Below, one piece after another: positions 21,169 to 30,694 of a stretch of DNA of 64,000 bases. The position numbers were made by a program, and so were the translations under genes. Positions within the stretch are counted from its first letter, which is position 1, and each line of letters begins with the position of its first letter. The DNA lies in NCBI GenBank assembly GCA_030831165.1, contig JAURLP010000012.1, positions 1-64,000 of the forward strand. Direction: 5' to 3'. The notes under the pieces are model-generated. The model had not been told where the DNA came from and did not search any database. It saw only the letters and a list, made by a program, of their open reading frames with translations. This DNA is from Gammaproteobacteria bacterium. GTDB taxonomy: Bacteria; Pseudomonadota; Gammaproteobacteria; Pseudomonadales; Pseudohongiellaceae.

Positions 21169-23685
21169 ATGATCAATTTCTATCTGCAACTGGTTTTAAA
21201 AAATCCAAAAGCCTGCCTATTTCTGGTTTTCTTACTGACTCTGTCATTAGGCTGGTTTGCACAATACTTCAGGCTAGATGCATCATCAGACACTCTGGTA
21301 GTGGAAGGCGATGCTGATCTGGAGCTTGCCCGGGAAACTAACGATCGTTATAACACCAGTGATTTTGTCTTTATTTCCTATAGCCCGGAATCTCCTTTAT
21401 TCGAAGAATCAAGCTTGGCAAAATTGCGGGCACTCAAGGACGAACTGGAGCTAATGGAAAGAGTGCGCTCTGTTGACAGTATTTTTAGTGTTCCTCTGCT
21501 TAAAGTGGCAGGGGTGCCCTTGACCGAACTGGCTGACAATATAAAGACACTTGATGATCCGGATATCGACCTGCAAGCCGCGAGGGATGACTTGGCCAGT
21601 AGTGTTGCCTATCGAGACGTTTTACTGAGTGAAGATGCAGAAACTACAGCCTTGATTGTAAATTTCACGGCAACGACTCAACTGGATGAGGTCGCGGATC
21701 AAAGAGCTATTCTGCGAGCTATCCCGGAAGCAGAACTTAATCAGCAAGAAAAACAGGAACTAGCCACTCTTGAAATCAAATACCGAGAACTAAATACACA
21801 AGCCGATATAAACCAACACAACGATATTGCAGAGATTCGATCTATATTGGATAAGTATCGCTCTGATGCCCTAATAGTCATGGGCGGTGTTCCCATGATT
21901 GCTGACGATTTAATTACCTTCGTACAGAACGATTTGCAAACATTTGGTTTGGCAATTTTACTATTCATCATTATCACTTTAGGGTATCTGTTCAGGAAGA
22001 TTCGTTATATAGGAATTCCTTTAACTTCTTGCGCAGTCACTGCCATTTGTATTGTTGGTCTCTTAGGACTCCTGGACTGGCCAGTGACAGTTATTTCATC
22101 AAATTTCATCTCACTATTGTTAATCATTACGATTTCACTGAATGTGCATTTAATCGTGCGCTACCGGGAATTGGAGAGCATAGATGCTGAAATGGCTCAT
22201 CTAGATCGTATTCGCATGACCTTGCAGAATATGGTTAAACCATGTGCATACACCAGTTTGACGACAATCGTAGCGTTTGGTTCGCTGCTTAGTAGTGACA
22301 TTCCCCCCATTATTAATTTTGGCTTAATGATGGTGATGGGTGTGGCCTTGGCATTCCTGCTTACCTTCTTGGTTTTTCCGGCTTTGATGAGTTTGTTGAA
22401 AACTAACAAGTCATCATCAGGTAAACGCATTGTAGATGTGACGCCCTATATGGCAGCACTCACTGAACATTTTGGTAAAGGCATATTAGCTGTTGCTGGT
22501 TTGATGTTTGTTTTAAGTGTGATGGGCATGAATCGTTTAGAGGTTGAAAACAGTTTTATTGATTATTTTGATGAAAGTACGGAAATTTATCAGGGCATGG
22601 TTTCAATAGATCAGAATATGGGTGGTACAACGCCACTTGATGTCATTATTAATTTATATCCTGATGATGAAGAACTCGCAGTAAATAATGCTGAAATTGC
22701 CAATGCATCAGAAGAAGAGTTTCCCATCGATGATTTTTTCCTGGAAGATGATGGCTTCTTCCTAGAGGAAGACTTTAGCGAGGAAGATCAGCAGGCTTAC
22801 TGGTTTACCACCGACAAAATGGCCTTAATTTTAGCCATACACAATTACCTTGATGACTTGCCTGAAACAGGGAAAATTCTTTCCCTAGGAACGATTTTAC
22901 AGGTTGTCTATGAGCTTAATGATAATGAGCCGCTGGATAACCTTGAATTAGCGGTACTTTATGGATTAATTCCGCAAGATTATAAAGATGCTTTAATCAC
23001 TCCTTATGTTTCTATCGAAAATGATCAGGTCCGATTTTCCATCAGAGTGCTTGAAACCAATCCGGATTTGATTAGAAATGAATTGCTGATCAAAATCAGA
23101 GAAGGCCTTCAGCAAGAATTCGGGCTCGGTGAAGATCAGGTGCTACTAACTGGCATGTTTGTTCTATATAACAATATGTTACTTAGTTTGTTCGATTCCC
23201 AAATTCTCACTTTAAGTCTGGTTCTGGCAGTTATATTCGTCATGTTCATTATATTGTTCAGGTCACTAAAATTGGCTTTCTTAGGAATATTGCCGAACAT
23301 TCTTGCTGCATCATCGGTATTAGGCTTGATGGGGTGGCTTAATATACCTCTTGATATGATGACAATTACGATTGCAGCGATATCAGTTGGAATTGGCGTT
23401 GACAATACTATTCACTATATTCACCGCTTCAAGGATTACTATCCGCAACATCAGAACTATCTGGAAACGATGAAATATTGTCACGGCAGCATTGGGCAGG
23501 CTATGTATTACACGAGTTTTACGATTATTGTGGGTTTTTCGATATTGGTATTTTCAAATTTCATACCAACCATTTACTTTGGTTTACTGACTAGTTTGGC
23601 AATGTTTATAGCCTTAACCGGGGCTTTAACTCTATTACCGCAGTTATTAATAAGCTTTAAGCCTCTGGGAAAAGAAGCTGTGTAA
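21169..23685 (+). CDS. RND/MMPL-family transporter
   Basis: Inner-membrane exporter of the RND superfamily, MMPL/hopanoid-exporter-like branch, 838 aa. Topology is the duplicated RND plan: TM1 at residues ~13-33, a periplasmic loop (~34-255), a five-helix bundle (~260-410, sterol-sensing-domain-like), a second anchoring helix near 440, a second loop (~460-675), and a second bundle (~680-835) with AISVGIGVDNTIHYIHRFKDYY, a conserved TM4-like motif of this group. The second loop has a very acidic insert (about residues 505-545) rich in Glu, Asp and Phe. No periplasmic adaptor or outer-membrane channel gene is adjacent on this strand, but a TPR/barrel outer-membrane protein is divergently encoded. 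Substrate unknown; related proteins move lipids or hopanoids. Confidence 0.82.
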   Translation: MINFYLQLVLKNPKACLFLVFLLTLSLGWFAQYFRLDASSDTLVVEGDADLELARETNDRYNTSDFVFISYSPESPLFEESSLAKLRALKDELELMERVRSVDSIFSVPLLKVAGVPLTELADNIKTLDDPDIDLQAARDDLASSVAYRDVLLSEDAETTALIVNFTATTQLDEVADQRAILRAIPEAELNQQEKQELATLEIKYRELNTQADINQHNDIAEIRSILDKYRSDALIVMGGVPMIADDLITFVQNDLQTFGLAILLFIIITLGYLFRKIRYIGIPLTSCAVTAICIVGLLGLLDWPVTVISSNFISLLLIITISLNVHLIVRYRELESIDAEMAHLDRIRMTLQNMVKPCAYTSLTTIVAFGSLLSSDIPPIINFGLMMVMGVALAFLLTFLVFPALMSLLKTNKSSSGKRIVDVTPYMAALTEHFGKGILAVAGLMFVLSVMGMNRLEVENSFIDYFDESTEIYQGMVSIDQNMGGTTPLDVIINLYPDDEELAVNNAEIANASEEEFPIDDFFLEDDGFFLEEDFSEEDQQAYWFTTDKMALILAIHNYLDDLPETGKILSLGTILQVVYELNDNEPLDNLELAVLYGLIPQDYKDALITPYVSIENDQVRFSIRVLETNPDLIRNELLIKIREGLQQEFGLGEDQVLLTGMFVLYNNMLLSLFDSQILTLSLVLAVIFVMFIILFRSLKLAFLGILPNILAASSVLGLMGWLNIPLDMMTITIAAISVGIGVDNTIHYIHRFKDYYPQHQNYLETMKYCHGSIGQAMYYTSFTIIVGFSILVFSNFIPTIYFGLLTSLAMFIALTGALTLLPQLLISFKPLGKEAV

Positions 23686-23761
23686 TTACTATTTAAAGTC
23701 TAATAAGAGACTCTGGGGGCTAATGAAGTTTCGACGGCTGCGGGATAACTGGAAGTGGTCT

Positions 23762-23856
23762 TCGCTAGTTCAAGATGGATGACTTTAATGTTTCATATAA
23801 GATCTTATCTTATATGAAAAAAACGAGCGTCTTCGTACTTCACCTTGAACTAGCGA
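23762..23856. repeat. Nested inverted repeat (large hairpin)
   Basis: Outer arms TCGCTAGTTCAAG (23762-23774) and CTTGAACTAGCGA (23844-23856) are perfect 13-base complements. Inside them, nearly concentric, TTTCATATAAGAT (23791-23803) and ATCTTATATGAAA (23807-23819) form a second perfect 13-base stem with a 3-base loop CTT. The inner stem is followed by an A-tract and preceded by T residues, so it could terminate transcription on either strand. GTCTTCG also occurs as a direct repeat at 23758-23764 and 23829-23835. Confidence 0.85.
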
Positions 23857-24233
23857 GTCGGATCAAGATATAGACCCAAAGCAGCAGAATAAATAGCGCA
23901 AAATTTATGCCAGTTTTTAATTCAGCGTTAATGTGCCAAGCTTCAAAGACTTAAGCATAAAGCTAATAAAATCAAGTAGATAAACGTTATTTTTAGGTTA
24001 TCAGCTTTCTTAATTTAGTTTATTTTCAGATACTTAGCCCAGTTAATTAATGGAAAAAAAATCAAACAATTTACTTAATTGATAAGAAAAATCGTTTGCA
24101 ATTTGAAAAAAAATGCTTATTGGATAAAGACTTAGTTTTTTTATTAAAAAATAAAAAATATTTTTTGAAAAAACGAATAAATACTCCGCTTTTGTAATGC
24201 TAAAATTTGCAAAAGTAGTTGGGGATTTAAGTG

Positions 24234-24262
24234 TTGAAACTGTATTGGGGCTATGGCACAAT
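24234..24262 (+). promoter_or_regulatory. Candidate sigma70 promoter for tig
   Basis: TTGAAA (24234-24239), 17-base spacer, CACAAT (24257-24262), about 100 bases before the tig start. Motif match by eye. Confidence 0.4.
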
Positions 24263-24364
24263 CCGCCTCTGCCAGTTAGCCAAGAATAATAAGCTGCTGA
24301 TTTTTAATATATTATTTTGGTTTCATCATCCATATTCTCTGCTTTCCATATTTGAGGTTTATAA

Positions 24365-25765
24365 ATGCAAGTTTCCCTTGAAACGCTTTCAGGTTTGGAG
24401 CGTAAATTAATAATTGAAGTACCTGCTGAAACAATAGATAAGCAAGTACAAAAGCGTTTAGCTGAGACTGCAAAAACTTTCCAGATGAAGGGCTTCCGCA
24501 AGGGGAAAGTTCCTGTCAGTGTTATAAAAAGTCGCTTTGGCAAGAGCATGCGCCAGGAAGTTCTGGGCGATGTTATGAATCGCTCATATTACGAAGCGTT
24601 GTTGCAGAAGAAAGTTAGGCCCGCCGGGCAGCCCAAGATTGAAGCCACTAATATGAAAGAGGGTGAAGACCTGGCATTCACTGCTATCTTTGAAGTTTAT
24701 CCAGAAATTACCTTAAGCGACTTTTCCAAAATAAAAGTAGAAAAGCGTCAGGCAGAGATTACTGAGAAAGATATCGACAACATGATTCAGACTTTACGTG
24801 AGCAAAGAAAACATTATCACAAAACAGATCGTGCAGCCCAAAAAGATGATCAGTTGAATATTGATTTTACAGGCTCAATTGCAGGAGAAGAATTTGAAGG
24901 CGGTGCAGCTAAGGGAAGCAAGCTTATTTTAGGCTCAAACAGCATGATACCTGGTTTTGAAGATGGACTGCTGGGGTGCAAAGCCGGTGGAGAAAAGCAA
25001 TTAAAGCTAAAATTTCCCAAAGATTACCATAAAGCAGATTTTGCCGGAAAAGACTGTGTTTTTGACGTAAAAATCAATTCAGTTTCTGAAGTTCATTTAC
25101 CGGAATTGGATGAGGACTTTTTCAAGTCCTTTGAGGTTAAAGAAGGCGGCTTAGAAGCCTTCAGGGATGAAGTTAAACAAAATATGAGCCGGGAGTTGGA
25201 TAATGCTGTTAAGAATAACGTCAAACAGCAAGTGCTGGATGCCTTGCTTGAGACCATTTCAGTGACCTTGCCCAAGTCAGTGGTAGAAGCTGAGGTTAAT
25301 AACCTGCGTCAGCAGACTATCCAGCGCTATGGCGGCAACCAAAAGATAGATCCATCATTGCTTCCTGCAGAGATGTTTCAGGCCCAAGCAGAGCAAAGAG
25401 TCTCTATTGGTATGATTATTAATGAAATCATCCAGCAGAATGACCTTAAAGCAAGCCCGGCCAAGGTGAGGCAAATTATCGAAGAGCTTTCTGCTGGGTA
25501 TGAAAATCCTGAAGAGGTTATTGCCTGGTACTATGGAGACCAGGAACAACTGCAACAAATTGAAGGTCTAGCACTTGAAGAAACGGTTATTGACCTAATA
25601 TTAGATAAAGCTCAAGTTGCTAAAAAAGAAACCAGTTATGAAGAAGCATTAAAACCGGTAGAGAAGCCAGAGAAAAAATCGGCGAAAAAAGCGGCTAAAG
25701 CCGATACTGCAGAGCCCAAGGAAAAGGCTGAAGCAAAACCGGAAGAGCCAGAATCTAAAGAATAG
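24365..25765 (+). CDS. tig: Trigger factor
   Basis: Ribosome-associated chaperone and peptidyl-prolyl isomerase that meets nascent chains at the exit tunnel. The ribosome-binding signature GFRKGKVP (residues ~44-51) is in the N-terminal domain; the FKBP-type PPIase domain spans ~150-245 (DQLNIDFTGSIAGEEFEGG, MIPGFEDGLLG); the rest is the helical chaperone arm domain. After residue ~430 there is a Lys/Ala/Glu/Pro-rich tail absent from E. coli Tig, making 466 aa versus 432. First gene of the tig-clpP-clpX-lon cluster, with 48 bases to clpP. Confidence 0.97.
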   Translation: MQVSLETLSGLERKLIIEVPAETIDKQVQKRLAETAKTFQMKGFRKGKVPVSVIKSRFGKSMRQEVLGDVMNRSYYEALLQKKVRPAGQPKIEATNMKEGEDLAFTAIFEVYPEITLSDFSKIKVEKRQAEITEKDIDNMIQTLREQRKHYHKTDRAAQKDDQLNIDFTGSIAGEEFEGGAAKGSKLILGSNSMIPGFEDGLLGCKAGGEKQLKLKFPKDYHKADFAGKDCVFDVKINSVSEVHLPELDEDFFKSFEVKEGGLEAFRDEVKQNMSRELDNAVKNNVKQQVLDALLETISVTLPKSVVEAEVNNLRQQTIQRYGGNQKIDPSLLPAEMFQAQAEQRVSIGMIINEIIQQNDLKASPAKVRQIIEELSAGYENPEEVIAWYYGDQEQLQQIEGLALEETVIDLILDKAQVAKKETSYEEALKPVEKPEKKSAKKAAKADTAEPKEKAEAKPEEPESKE

Positions 25766-25813
25766 CAACAAAGAATTTAATGGTTAGTGTATCTACGATA
25801 ACGAGATTAATTA

Positions 25814-26467
25814 ATGAGTAAGCCGAACTACGAAAGAGACAGTAACCTGATTGAATCATCGACTCTGGTGCCGATGGTCGTTGAACAAACTGCTCGTGGA
25901 GAGCGTTCATATGACATTTATTCAAGGCTGCTCAAGGAAAGGGTTATATTCATGGTTGGGCCTGTTGAAGATCACATGGCTAATCTTATTGTTGCGCAAC
26001 TACTATTTCTTGAATCTGAAAACCCGGATAAAGATATTCATTTTTATATAAATTCTCCTGGGGGTTCTGTTACTGCCGGGATGTCAATTTACGATACCAT
26101 GCAATTTATAAAACCGGATGTCAGTACCATGTGCATTGGTCAGGCAGCTAGTATGGGTGCCTTCCTGCTGGCTGGCGGGACCAAAGGTAAACGCTATGCC
26201 TTGCCAAACTCCAGAGTGATGATTCATCAGCCAAGTGGCGGATATCAGGGTCAGGCATCAGATATACATATCCACGCCCAGGAGATATTAAAAATCCGTG
26301 AAAAGCTCAATAAAATCATGGCGGAGCATACTGGTCAAAGTATTGAGAAGATAAGTAAAGATACTGAAAGAGATAACTTCATGGATGCAGAGGATGCACT
26401 CAGTTACGGACTTATTGATGAAGTTCTATCAAAAAGAGCTATTCCAACTGAGAAAAAAGGCGATTAA
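25814..26467 (+). CDS. clpP: ATP-dependent Clp protease proteolytic subunit
   Basis: Serine peptidase forming the tetradecameric chamber used with ClpX or ClpA. Catalytic triad visible: Ser113 ([11 protein letters not shown]), His138 ([10 protein letters not shown]) and Asp187 (ERDNF), with the same spacing as E. coli. The first ~15 residues correspond to the self-cleaved propeptide region. 217 aa. Between tig and clpX, the standard arrangement. Confidence 0.98.
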   Translation: MSKPNYERDSNLIESSTLVPMVVEQTARGERSYDIYSRLLKERVIFMVGPVEDHMANLIVAQLLFLESENPDKDIHFYINSPGGSVTAGMSIYDTMQFIKPDVSTMCIGQAASMGAFLLAGGTKGKRYALPNSRVMIHQPSGGYQGQASDIHIHAQEILKIREKLNKIMAEHTGQSIEKISKDTERDNFMDAEDALSYGLIDEVLSKRAIPTEKKGD

Positions 26468-26571
26468 AAATATCTCTACAGGGCTTGTAATATCTATCAA
26501 ATACCTTCATCTTATTGTGAAGGGTGGTATCCCTGATATGCTCTTCATTCGATTATTAACGGAGCCTTCAG

Positions 26572-27861
26572 ATGTCAGATAAAAACAGCAAAGATGATTC
26601 AGGTAAATTACTTTACTGCTCATTTTGTGGGAAAAGTCAGCATGAGGTAAGGAAACTCATTGCTGGGCCTTCAGTTTTTGTCTGTGATGAATGTGTTGAC
26701 CTTTGTAATGACATTATTCGTGAAGAGATACAGGAAAAATCTGACGATTCAGAGCAAAGACATTTACCGAGTCCGGAAGAAATTCGTAATACCCTTGACG
26801 AATATGTCATTGATCAGGATAAAGCTAAAAAGACACTAGCAGTTGCCGTTTATAACCACTATAAGCGTCTAAACTTCCAGGCAGAAGAAGATAGCGTAGA
26901 ACTGAGCAAGAGCAACATCTTGATCATCGGTCCGACTGGCACAGGCAAAACGCTATTAGCCGAAACCTTGGCGCGCTTGCTTGATGTACCTTTTACTATT
27001 GCCGATGCAACAACTCTGACTGAAGCTGGCTATGTTGGTGAAGATGTTGAAAACATTATTCAGAAATTGCTTCAAAAATGTGATTACGACGTCGATAAAG
27101 CACAAATTGGTATCGTTTACATAGACGAAATCGACAAAATTGCACGTAAATCTGATAACCCCTCAATTACTCGAGATGTGTCCGGTGAGGGAGTTCAACA
27201 AGCTTTATTGAAATTAATTGAAGGAACTGTTGCTTCAGTACCACCTCAGGGTGGGCGTAAGCACCCGCAGCAAGAATTCCTGCAGGTAGACACCTCCAAT
27301 ATCTTGTTTATTTGTGGGGGCGCATTCGCAGGACTCGATAAAATTATCAGAGATCGTTCAGATAAAAGTGGTATTGGGTTCTCAGCTGAGATGCGTAGTG
27401 TCGAACAGCAAACCAATGTTGGCAAGGCCTTGCAAGATGTCGAACCTGAGGATTTAGTGAAATACGGGCTCATTCCAGAATTCGTCGGTCGATTACCCAT
27501 GATCGCTACGCTAAATGAGCTTGATCAACACGCTTTAATTAAGATATTGACTGAGCCTAAAAACTCTTTAACCAAGCAGTATGCAAAATTGTTTGAGATG
27601 GAGGGTGTTGAAATCCAGTTCCGAACTGATGCCCTGAAAGCTATTGCGCGTAAAGCGCAGGAGCGCAAGACCGGAGCACGTGGATTGAGATCGATCATGG
27701 AAGCAGTATTGCTGGATACTATGTACAACATCCCTTCACAAAAAGGTGTAACTAAGGTTGTTATAGATGAGGCCGTCATTAATGGCGAATCCGATCCGCT
27801 CTTGATGTATGAGTCGATAGACGAAAATCTACCAAATAAAACTGCCAGCAAAGATTCATAA
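26572..27861 (+). CDS. clpX: ATP-dependent Clp protease ATPase subunit ClpX
   Basis: AAA+ unfoldase that feeds substrates to ClpP. N-terminal zinc-binding domain Cys16, Cys19, Cys38, Cys41; Walker A GPTGTGKT (120-127); Walker [12 protein letters not shown]; the pore loop in [11 protein letters not shown]; and the ClpP-contacting IGF-equivalent loop (KSGIGF). 429 aa, full length. It starts 104 bases after clpP; an AT-rich gap with a hairpin separates it from lon. Confidence 0.98.
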   Translation: MSDKNSKDDSGKLLYCSFCGKSQHEVRKLIAGPSVFVCDECVDLCNDIIREEIQEKSDDSEQRHLPSPEEIRNTLDEYVIDQDKAKKTLAVAVYNHYKRLNFQAEEDSVELSKSNILIIGPTGTGKTLLAETLARLLDVPFTIADATTLTEAGYVGEDVENIIQKLLQKCDYDVDKAQIGIVYIDEIDKIARKSDNPSITRDVSGEGVQQALLKLIEGTVASVPPQGGRKHPQQEFLQVDTSNILFICGGAFAGLDKIIRDRSDKSGIGFSAEMRSVEQQTNVGKALQDVEPEDLVKYGLIPEFVGRLPMIATLNELDQHALIKILTEPKNSLTKQYAKLFEMEGVEIQFRTDALKAIARKAQERKTGARGLRSIMEAVLLDTMYNIPSQKGVTKVVIDEAVINGESDPLLMYESIDENLPNKTASKDS

Positions 27862-27886
27862 TATTACTTTTAGGCGAGGTAGCTGT

Positions 27887-27906
27887 TATCTGGAGTAATC
27901 CAGATA
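27887..27906. promoter_or_regulatory. Hairpin with GTAA tetraloop between clpX and lon
   Basis: TATCTGGA (27887-27894), loop GTAA, TCCAGATA (27899-27906): a perfect 8-base stem capped by a GNRA-type tetraloop in RNA. It is not followed by a U-run, so it resembles an RNA stability or processing element more than a terminator. Confidence 0.55.
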
Positions 27907-27959
27907 TTGCAATCTTTAGTATAAGTAATTGTAGTTGTCAATCGCATTAATACTCAGAA

Positions 27960-30446
27960 ATGAGTTCAGAGAAAGTAGGAAATATGAGCACTGAGGAACA
28001 ACCAGTTACAAGTAACCAATTACCATTTCTGCCCTTACGAGGTGTTGTGGTTTATCCACAAATAGTGCATCCGCTGTTTGTCGCACGAGACAAGTCAATC
28101 GCAGCTTTAAAAGCTGCTATGGGTAGCGGTAAAAGAGTCGTTTTGGCCGCTCAAAAAAAACATGCTGAAGATGATCCCGGCAAAACCGACATTTTTACTA
28201 TTGGAACCCTTGCATCAGTCCTCCAGCTAATGCATGTCAATGATGGGACAGTTAAAGTGCTGGTCGAAGGTGTTGAACGGGTAAAAATCAAGCAGCTACA
28301 TTTTAATGATGATTTTTATACGGCTGAAGTTAGTTCGATGATTGGCAGTGTCATGGAAGAAAAAGATAATAATATTTTAGTGAGATCTTTGCTTTCGCAA
28401 TTTGATCAATATGTGCAATTAAGTAAAAAAATATCACCTGAGGTCATGACCTCCATCACTAGCATTGATGACCCAAGTCGACTGGTAGATACCATTGCTA
28501 CCCATATGTCTTTGCAATTAGAAGAAAAGCAAAACATACTCGAGCTTGCAAAGTTGAAGCCTCGTATTGAACATCTTATGGCCTTAATTGAAGCTGAAAT
28601 TGATGTTTTTCAGGTAGAAAAACGTATACGCGGTCGCGTCAAGAAGCAAATGGAAAAAAGTCAGCGGGAGTATTACCTCAACGAACAAATGAAGGCTATT
28701 CAGAAGGAAATGGGAGAGCTTGATGATGTTCCTAATGAAGCAGAAGAGTTGGCTAAGAAAATCGAAGGAGCCGGCATGCCAAAAGAAGCAAAAGACAAAG
28801 CTTCTGCTGAATTAAATAAACTTAAAATGATGTCACCTATGTCTTCAGAAGCATCAGTTGTCCGAACCTATCTTGACTGGATGGTCAATATTCCTTGGAA
28901 AAAGAAGACTAAAATCCGCGCCGATCTCAATAAGGCCGAAGAAATTTTAGAAGCTGATCATTATGGATTGAAGGAAGTTAAAGAACGAATTCTTGAGTAT
29001 CTTGCTGTTCAGCAAAGGGTTAAGAAGCTGAAAGGTCCAATTCTATGTCTAGTTGGGCCTCCAGGAGTTGGTAAGACTTCTTTAGGAGAATCGATTGCCA
29101 GGGCCACAGGTAGAAAGTTCCTGCGAATCTCTCTTGGTGGGGTGCGTGATGAAGCTGAAATTCGCGGTCATCGAAGAACATATATTGGCTCATTACCGGG
29201 TAAGGTTTTACAAAAGCTTGCCAAAGTAGGCGTTAAAAACCCGCTGATCCTTCTGGATGAAGTAGATAAGATGGGTATGGATCATCGTGGAGACCCTGCT
29301 TCTGCACTACTTGAAGTATTAGACCCCGAACAAAACCATAGCTTCAATGATCACTATCTTGAAGTAGATTATGACCTAAGTGACGTGATGTTTATTTGCA
29401 CTTCTAATTCGATGAACATTCCGGGTCCTTTGTTGGATCGTATGGAAATAATTCGATTGCCAGGTTATACGGAAGAAGAAAAACTTAACATTGCAAGTCG
29501 TTATCTCGTTCCAAAACAACGAACTAATAATGGTTTGGAAGAGGATGAAATTGATTTCCCTGATCAGGCTCTACTGGACCTTATCAGACACTATACGCGT
29601 GAAGCAGGTGTAAGGGGATTGGAAAGAGAGATTGCCAAAGTTTGCCGTAAAGTTGTCAAAGAAAAAAGCATGGAAGAAAAAAGTCAAAAAGTTTCCAAGG
29701 CAAACAAAGGGAAAGCTATCAGAGTGGATTCTGAAGCCCTTGAGCATTATGCCGGCGTGCAAAAATTTGATTACGGAAAAGCTGATGAAGAAGATGTGAT
29801 CGGACAGGTCAATGGTCTTGCCTGGACACAAGTTGGTGGAGAACTGTTAACAATTGAAGCTGTTGCCACCTCAGGAAAGGGTAAAATTACCATGACTGGG
29901 TCTCTGGGCGATGTCATGCAAGAGTCTATACAAGCAGCTCTCACTGTTGTTAGAAGCAGAGCAAATGCACTTGGAATTGAAAATAATTTCCATGAAAACA
30001 AAGACTTACATGTTCACGTTCCGGAAGGAGCAACACCCAAAGATGGCCCTAGTGCTGGTATTGGTATGTGCACGGCTATCGTTTCTGTACTAACAGGGGT
30101 GCCCGTCAGGAAAGATGTTGCAATGACTGGAGAAATTACACTACGTGGGCAGGTTCTTCCGATTGGCGGATTAAAGGAAAAACTACTAGCAGCGCATCGA
30201 GGTAATATAAAGACGATTATTATCCCAAAAGAAAATGAAAGGGATTTGAAAGAAACTCCAGATAACATCAAGTCAGATTTGACGATAAAACCAGTAAAGT
30301 GGATTGATGAGGTTTTAGAAATAGCATTGCAATATTTACCAGAACCCATTATAGGAAATAAAACGACTACCATAGAAAAAGCTGCAGCGGAGTCAAAAGA
30401 GAACGAAATCAAGAATAAAAGTAAAAAAGAAATAAATACACATTAA
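27960..30446 (+). CDS. lon: ATP-dependent protease Lon
   Basis: Homohexameric AAA+ protease degrading misfolded and regulatory proteins. N-terminal substrate-binding domain beginning LPFLPLRGVVVYP; Walker A GPPGVGKTS in the middle; Walker B ILLDEVDKMG; and the Ser-Lys dyad at Ser698 (PKDGPSAGIGM) and Lys741 (GGLKEKLLAAHRG), spaced 43 residues apart as in E. coli. The C-terminal tail after ~800 is Lys/Glu-rich. The first ATG (27960) has no clear ribosome site; an in-frame ATG at 27984, just after AGGA, would remove eight residues and also fits the family. hupB follows, as in many proteobacteria. Confidence 0.98.
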   Translation: MSSEKVGNMSTEEQPVTSNQLPFLPLRGVVVYPQIVHPLFVARDKSIAALKAAMGSGKRVVLAAQKKHAEDDPGKTDIFTIGTLASVLQLMHVNDGTVKVLVEGVERVKIKQLHFNDDFYTAEVSSMIGSVMEEKDNNILVRSLLSQFDQYVQLSKKISPEVMTSITSIDDPSRLVDTIATHMSLQLEEKQNILELAKLKPRIEHLMALIEAEIDVFQVEKRIRGRVKKQMEKSQREYYLNEQMKAIQKEMGELDDVPNEAEELAKKIEGAGMPKEAKDKASAELNKLKMMSPMSSEASVVRTYLDWMVNIPWKKKTKIRADLNKAEEILEADHYGLKEVKERILEYLAVQQRVKKLKGPILCLVGPPGVGKTSLGESIARATGRKFLRISLGGVRDEAEIRGHRRTYIGSLPGKVLQKLAKVGVKNPLILLDEVDKMGMDHRGDPASALLEVLDPEQNHSFNDHYLEVDYDLSDVMFICTSNSMNIPGPLLDRMEIIRLPGYTEEEKLNIASRYLVPKQRTNNGLEEDEIDFPDQALLDLIRHYTREAGVRGLEREIAKVCRKVVKEKSMEEKSQKVSKANKGKAIRVDSEALEHYAGVQKFDYGKADEEDVIGQVNGLAWTQVGGELLTIEAVATSGKGKITMTGSLGDVMQESIQAALTVVRSRANALGIENNFHENKDLHVHVPEGATPKDGPSAGIGMCTAIVSVLTGVPVRKDVAMTGEITLRGQVLPIGGLKEKLLAAHRGNIKTIIIPKENERDLKETPDNIKSDLTIKPVKWIDEVLEIALQYLPEPIIGNKTTTIEKAAAESKENEIKNKSKKEINTH

Positions 30447-30460
30447 ATACAGTGTATTTC

Positions 30461-30490
30461 TTGACATTAACTTTCCACAGTTGGTATAAA
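30461..30490 (+). promoter_or_regulatory. Strong sigma70 promoter for hupB
   Basis: TTGACA (30461-30466, perfect -35), 18-base spacer, TATAAA (30485-30490). Predicted start about 30497, leaving a leader of roughly 200 bases before the hupB GTG. HU genes downstream of lon normally have their own promoters. Confidence 0.65.
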
Positions 30491-30694
30491 GTCCTTGAGC
30501 TTGTATGCAGCAGAGATACTGGATTAAGTGTTAATTGCTAGCAGGTTTGTTAAGCTGTTGAACAGAATGAGATTAATTAACAAGTATAATAAATTCGTAA
30601 TTTAAAAGTTGCAGTTTTTTTTATTTGTATTCATGAGTTTGTAAGAAGAATTTCCTATTAACTTTAATTTTAAAACTAAGAGAAGGGTGATAAT

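Larger units (their letters stand above)
23686..24364. other. Gene-free 679-base intergenic region upstream of tig
   Basis: No plausible coding frame, tRNA or recognised RNA is visible. The first part holds a nested palindrome (23762-23856). The rest becomes very AT-rich (about 24000-24200) and ends with a candidate promoter for tig. The size is unusual for this compact window. Confidence 0.7.

Noticed and set aside
24043-24261. 72-codon minus-strand frame upstream of tig
   Set aside because: Very AT-rich Phe/Lys/Leu-rich peptide with no recognisable domain, no ribosome site, and it overlaps the likely tig promoter.
30014-30412. 132-codon minus-strand frame in lon
   Set aside because: Antisense to the conserved Lon protease domain; no family features.
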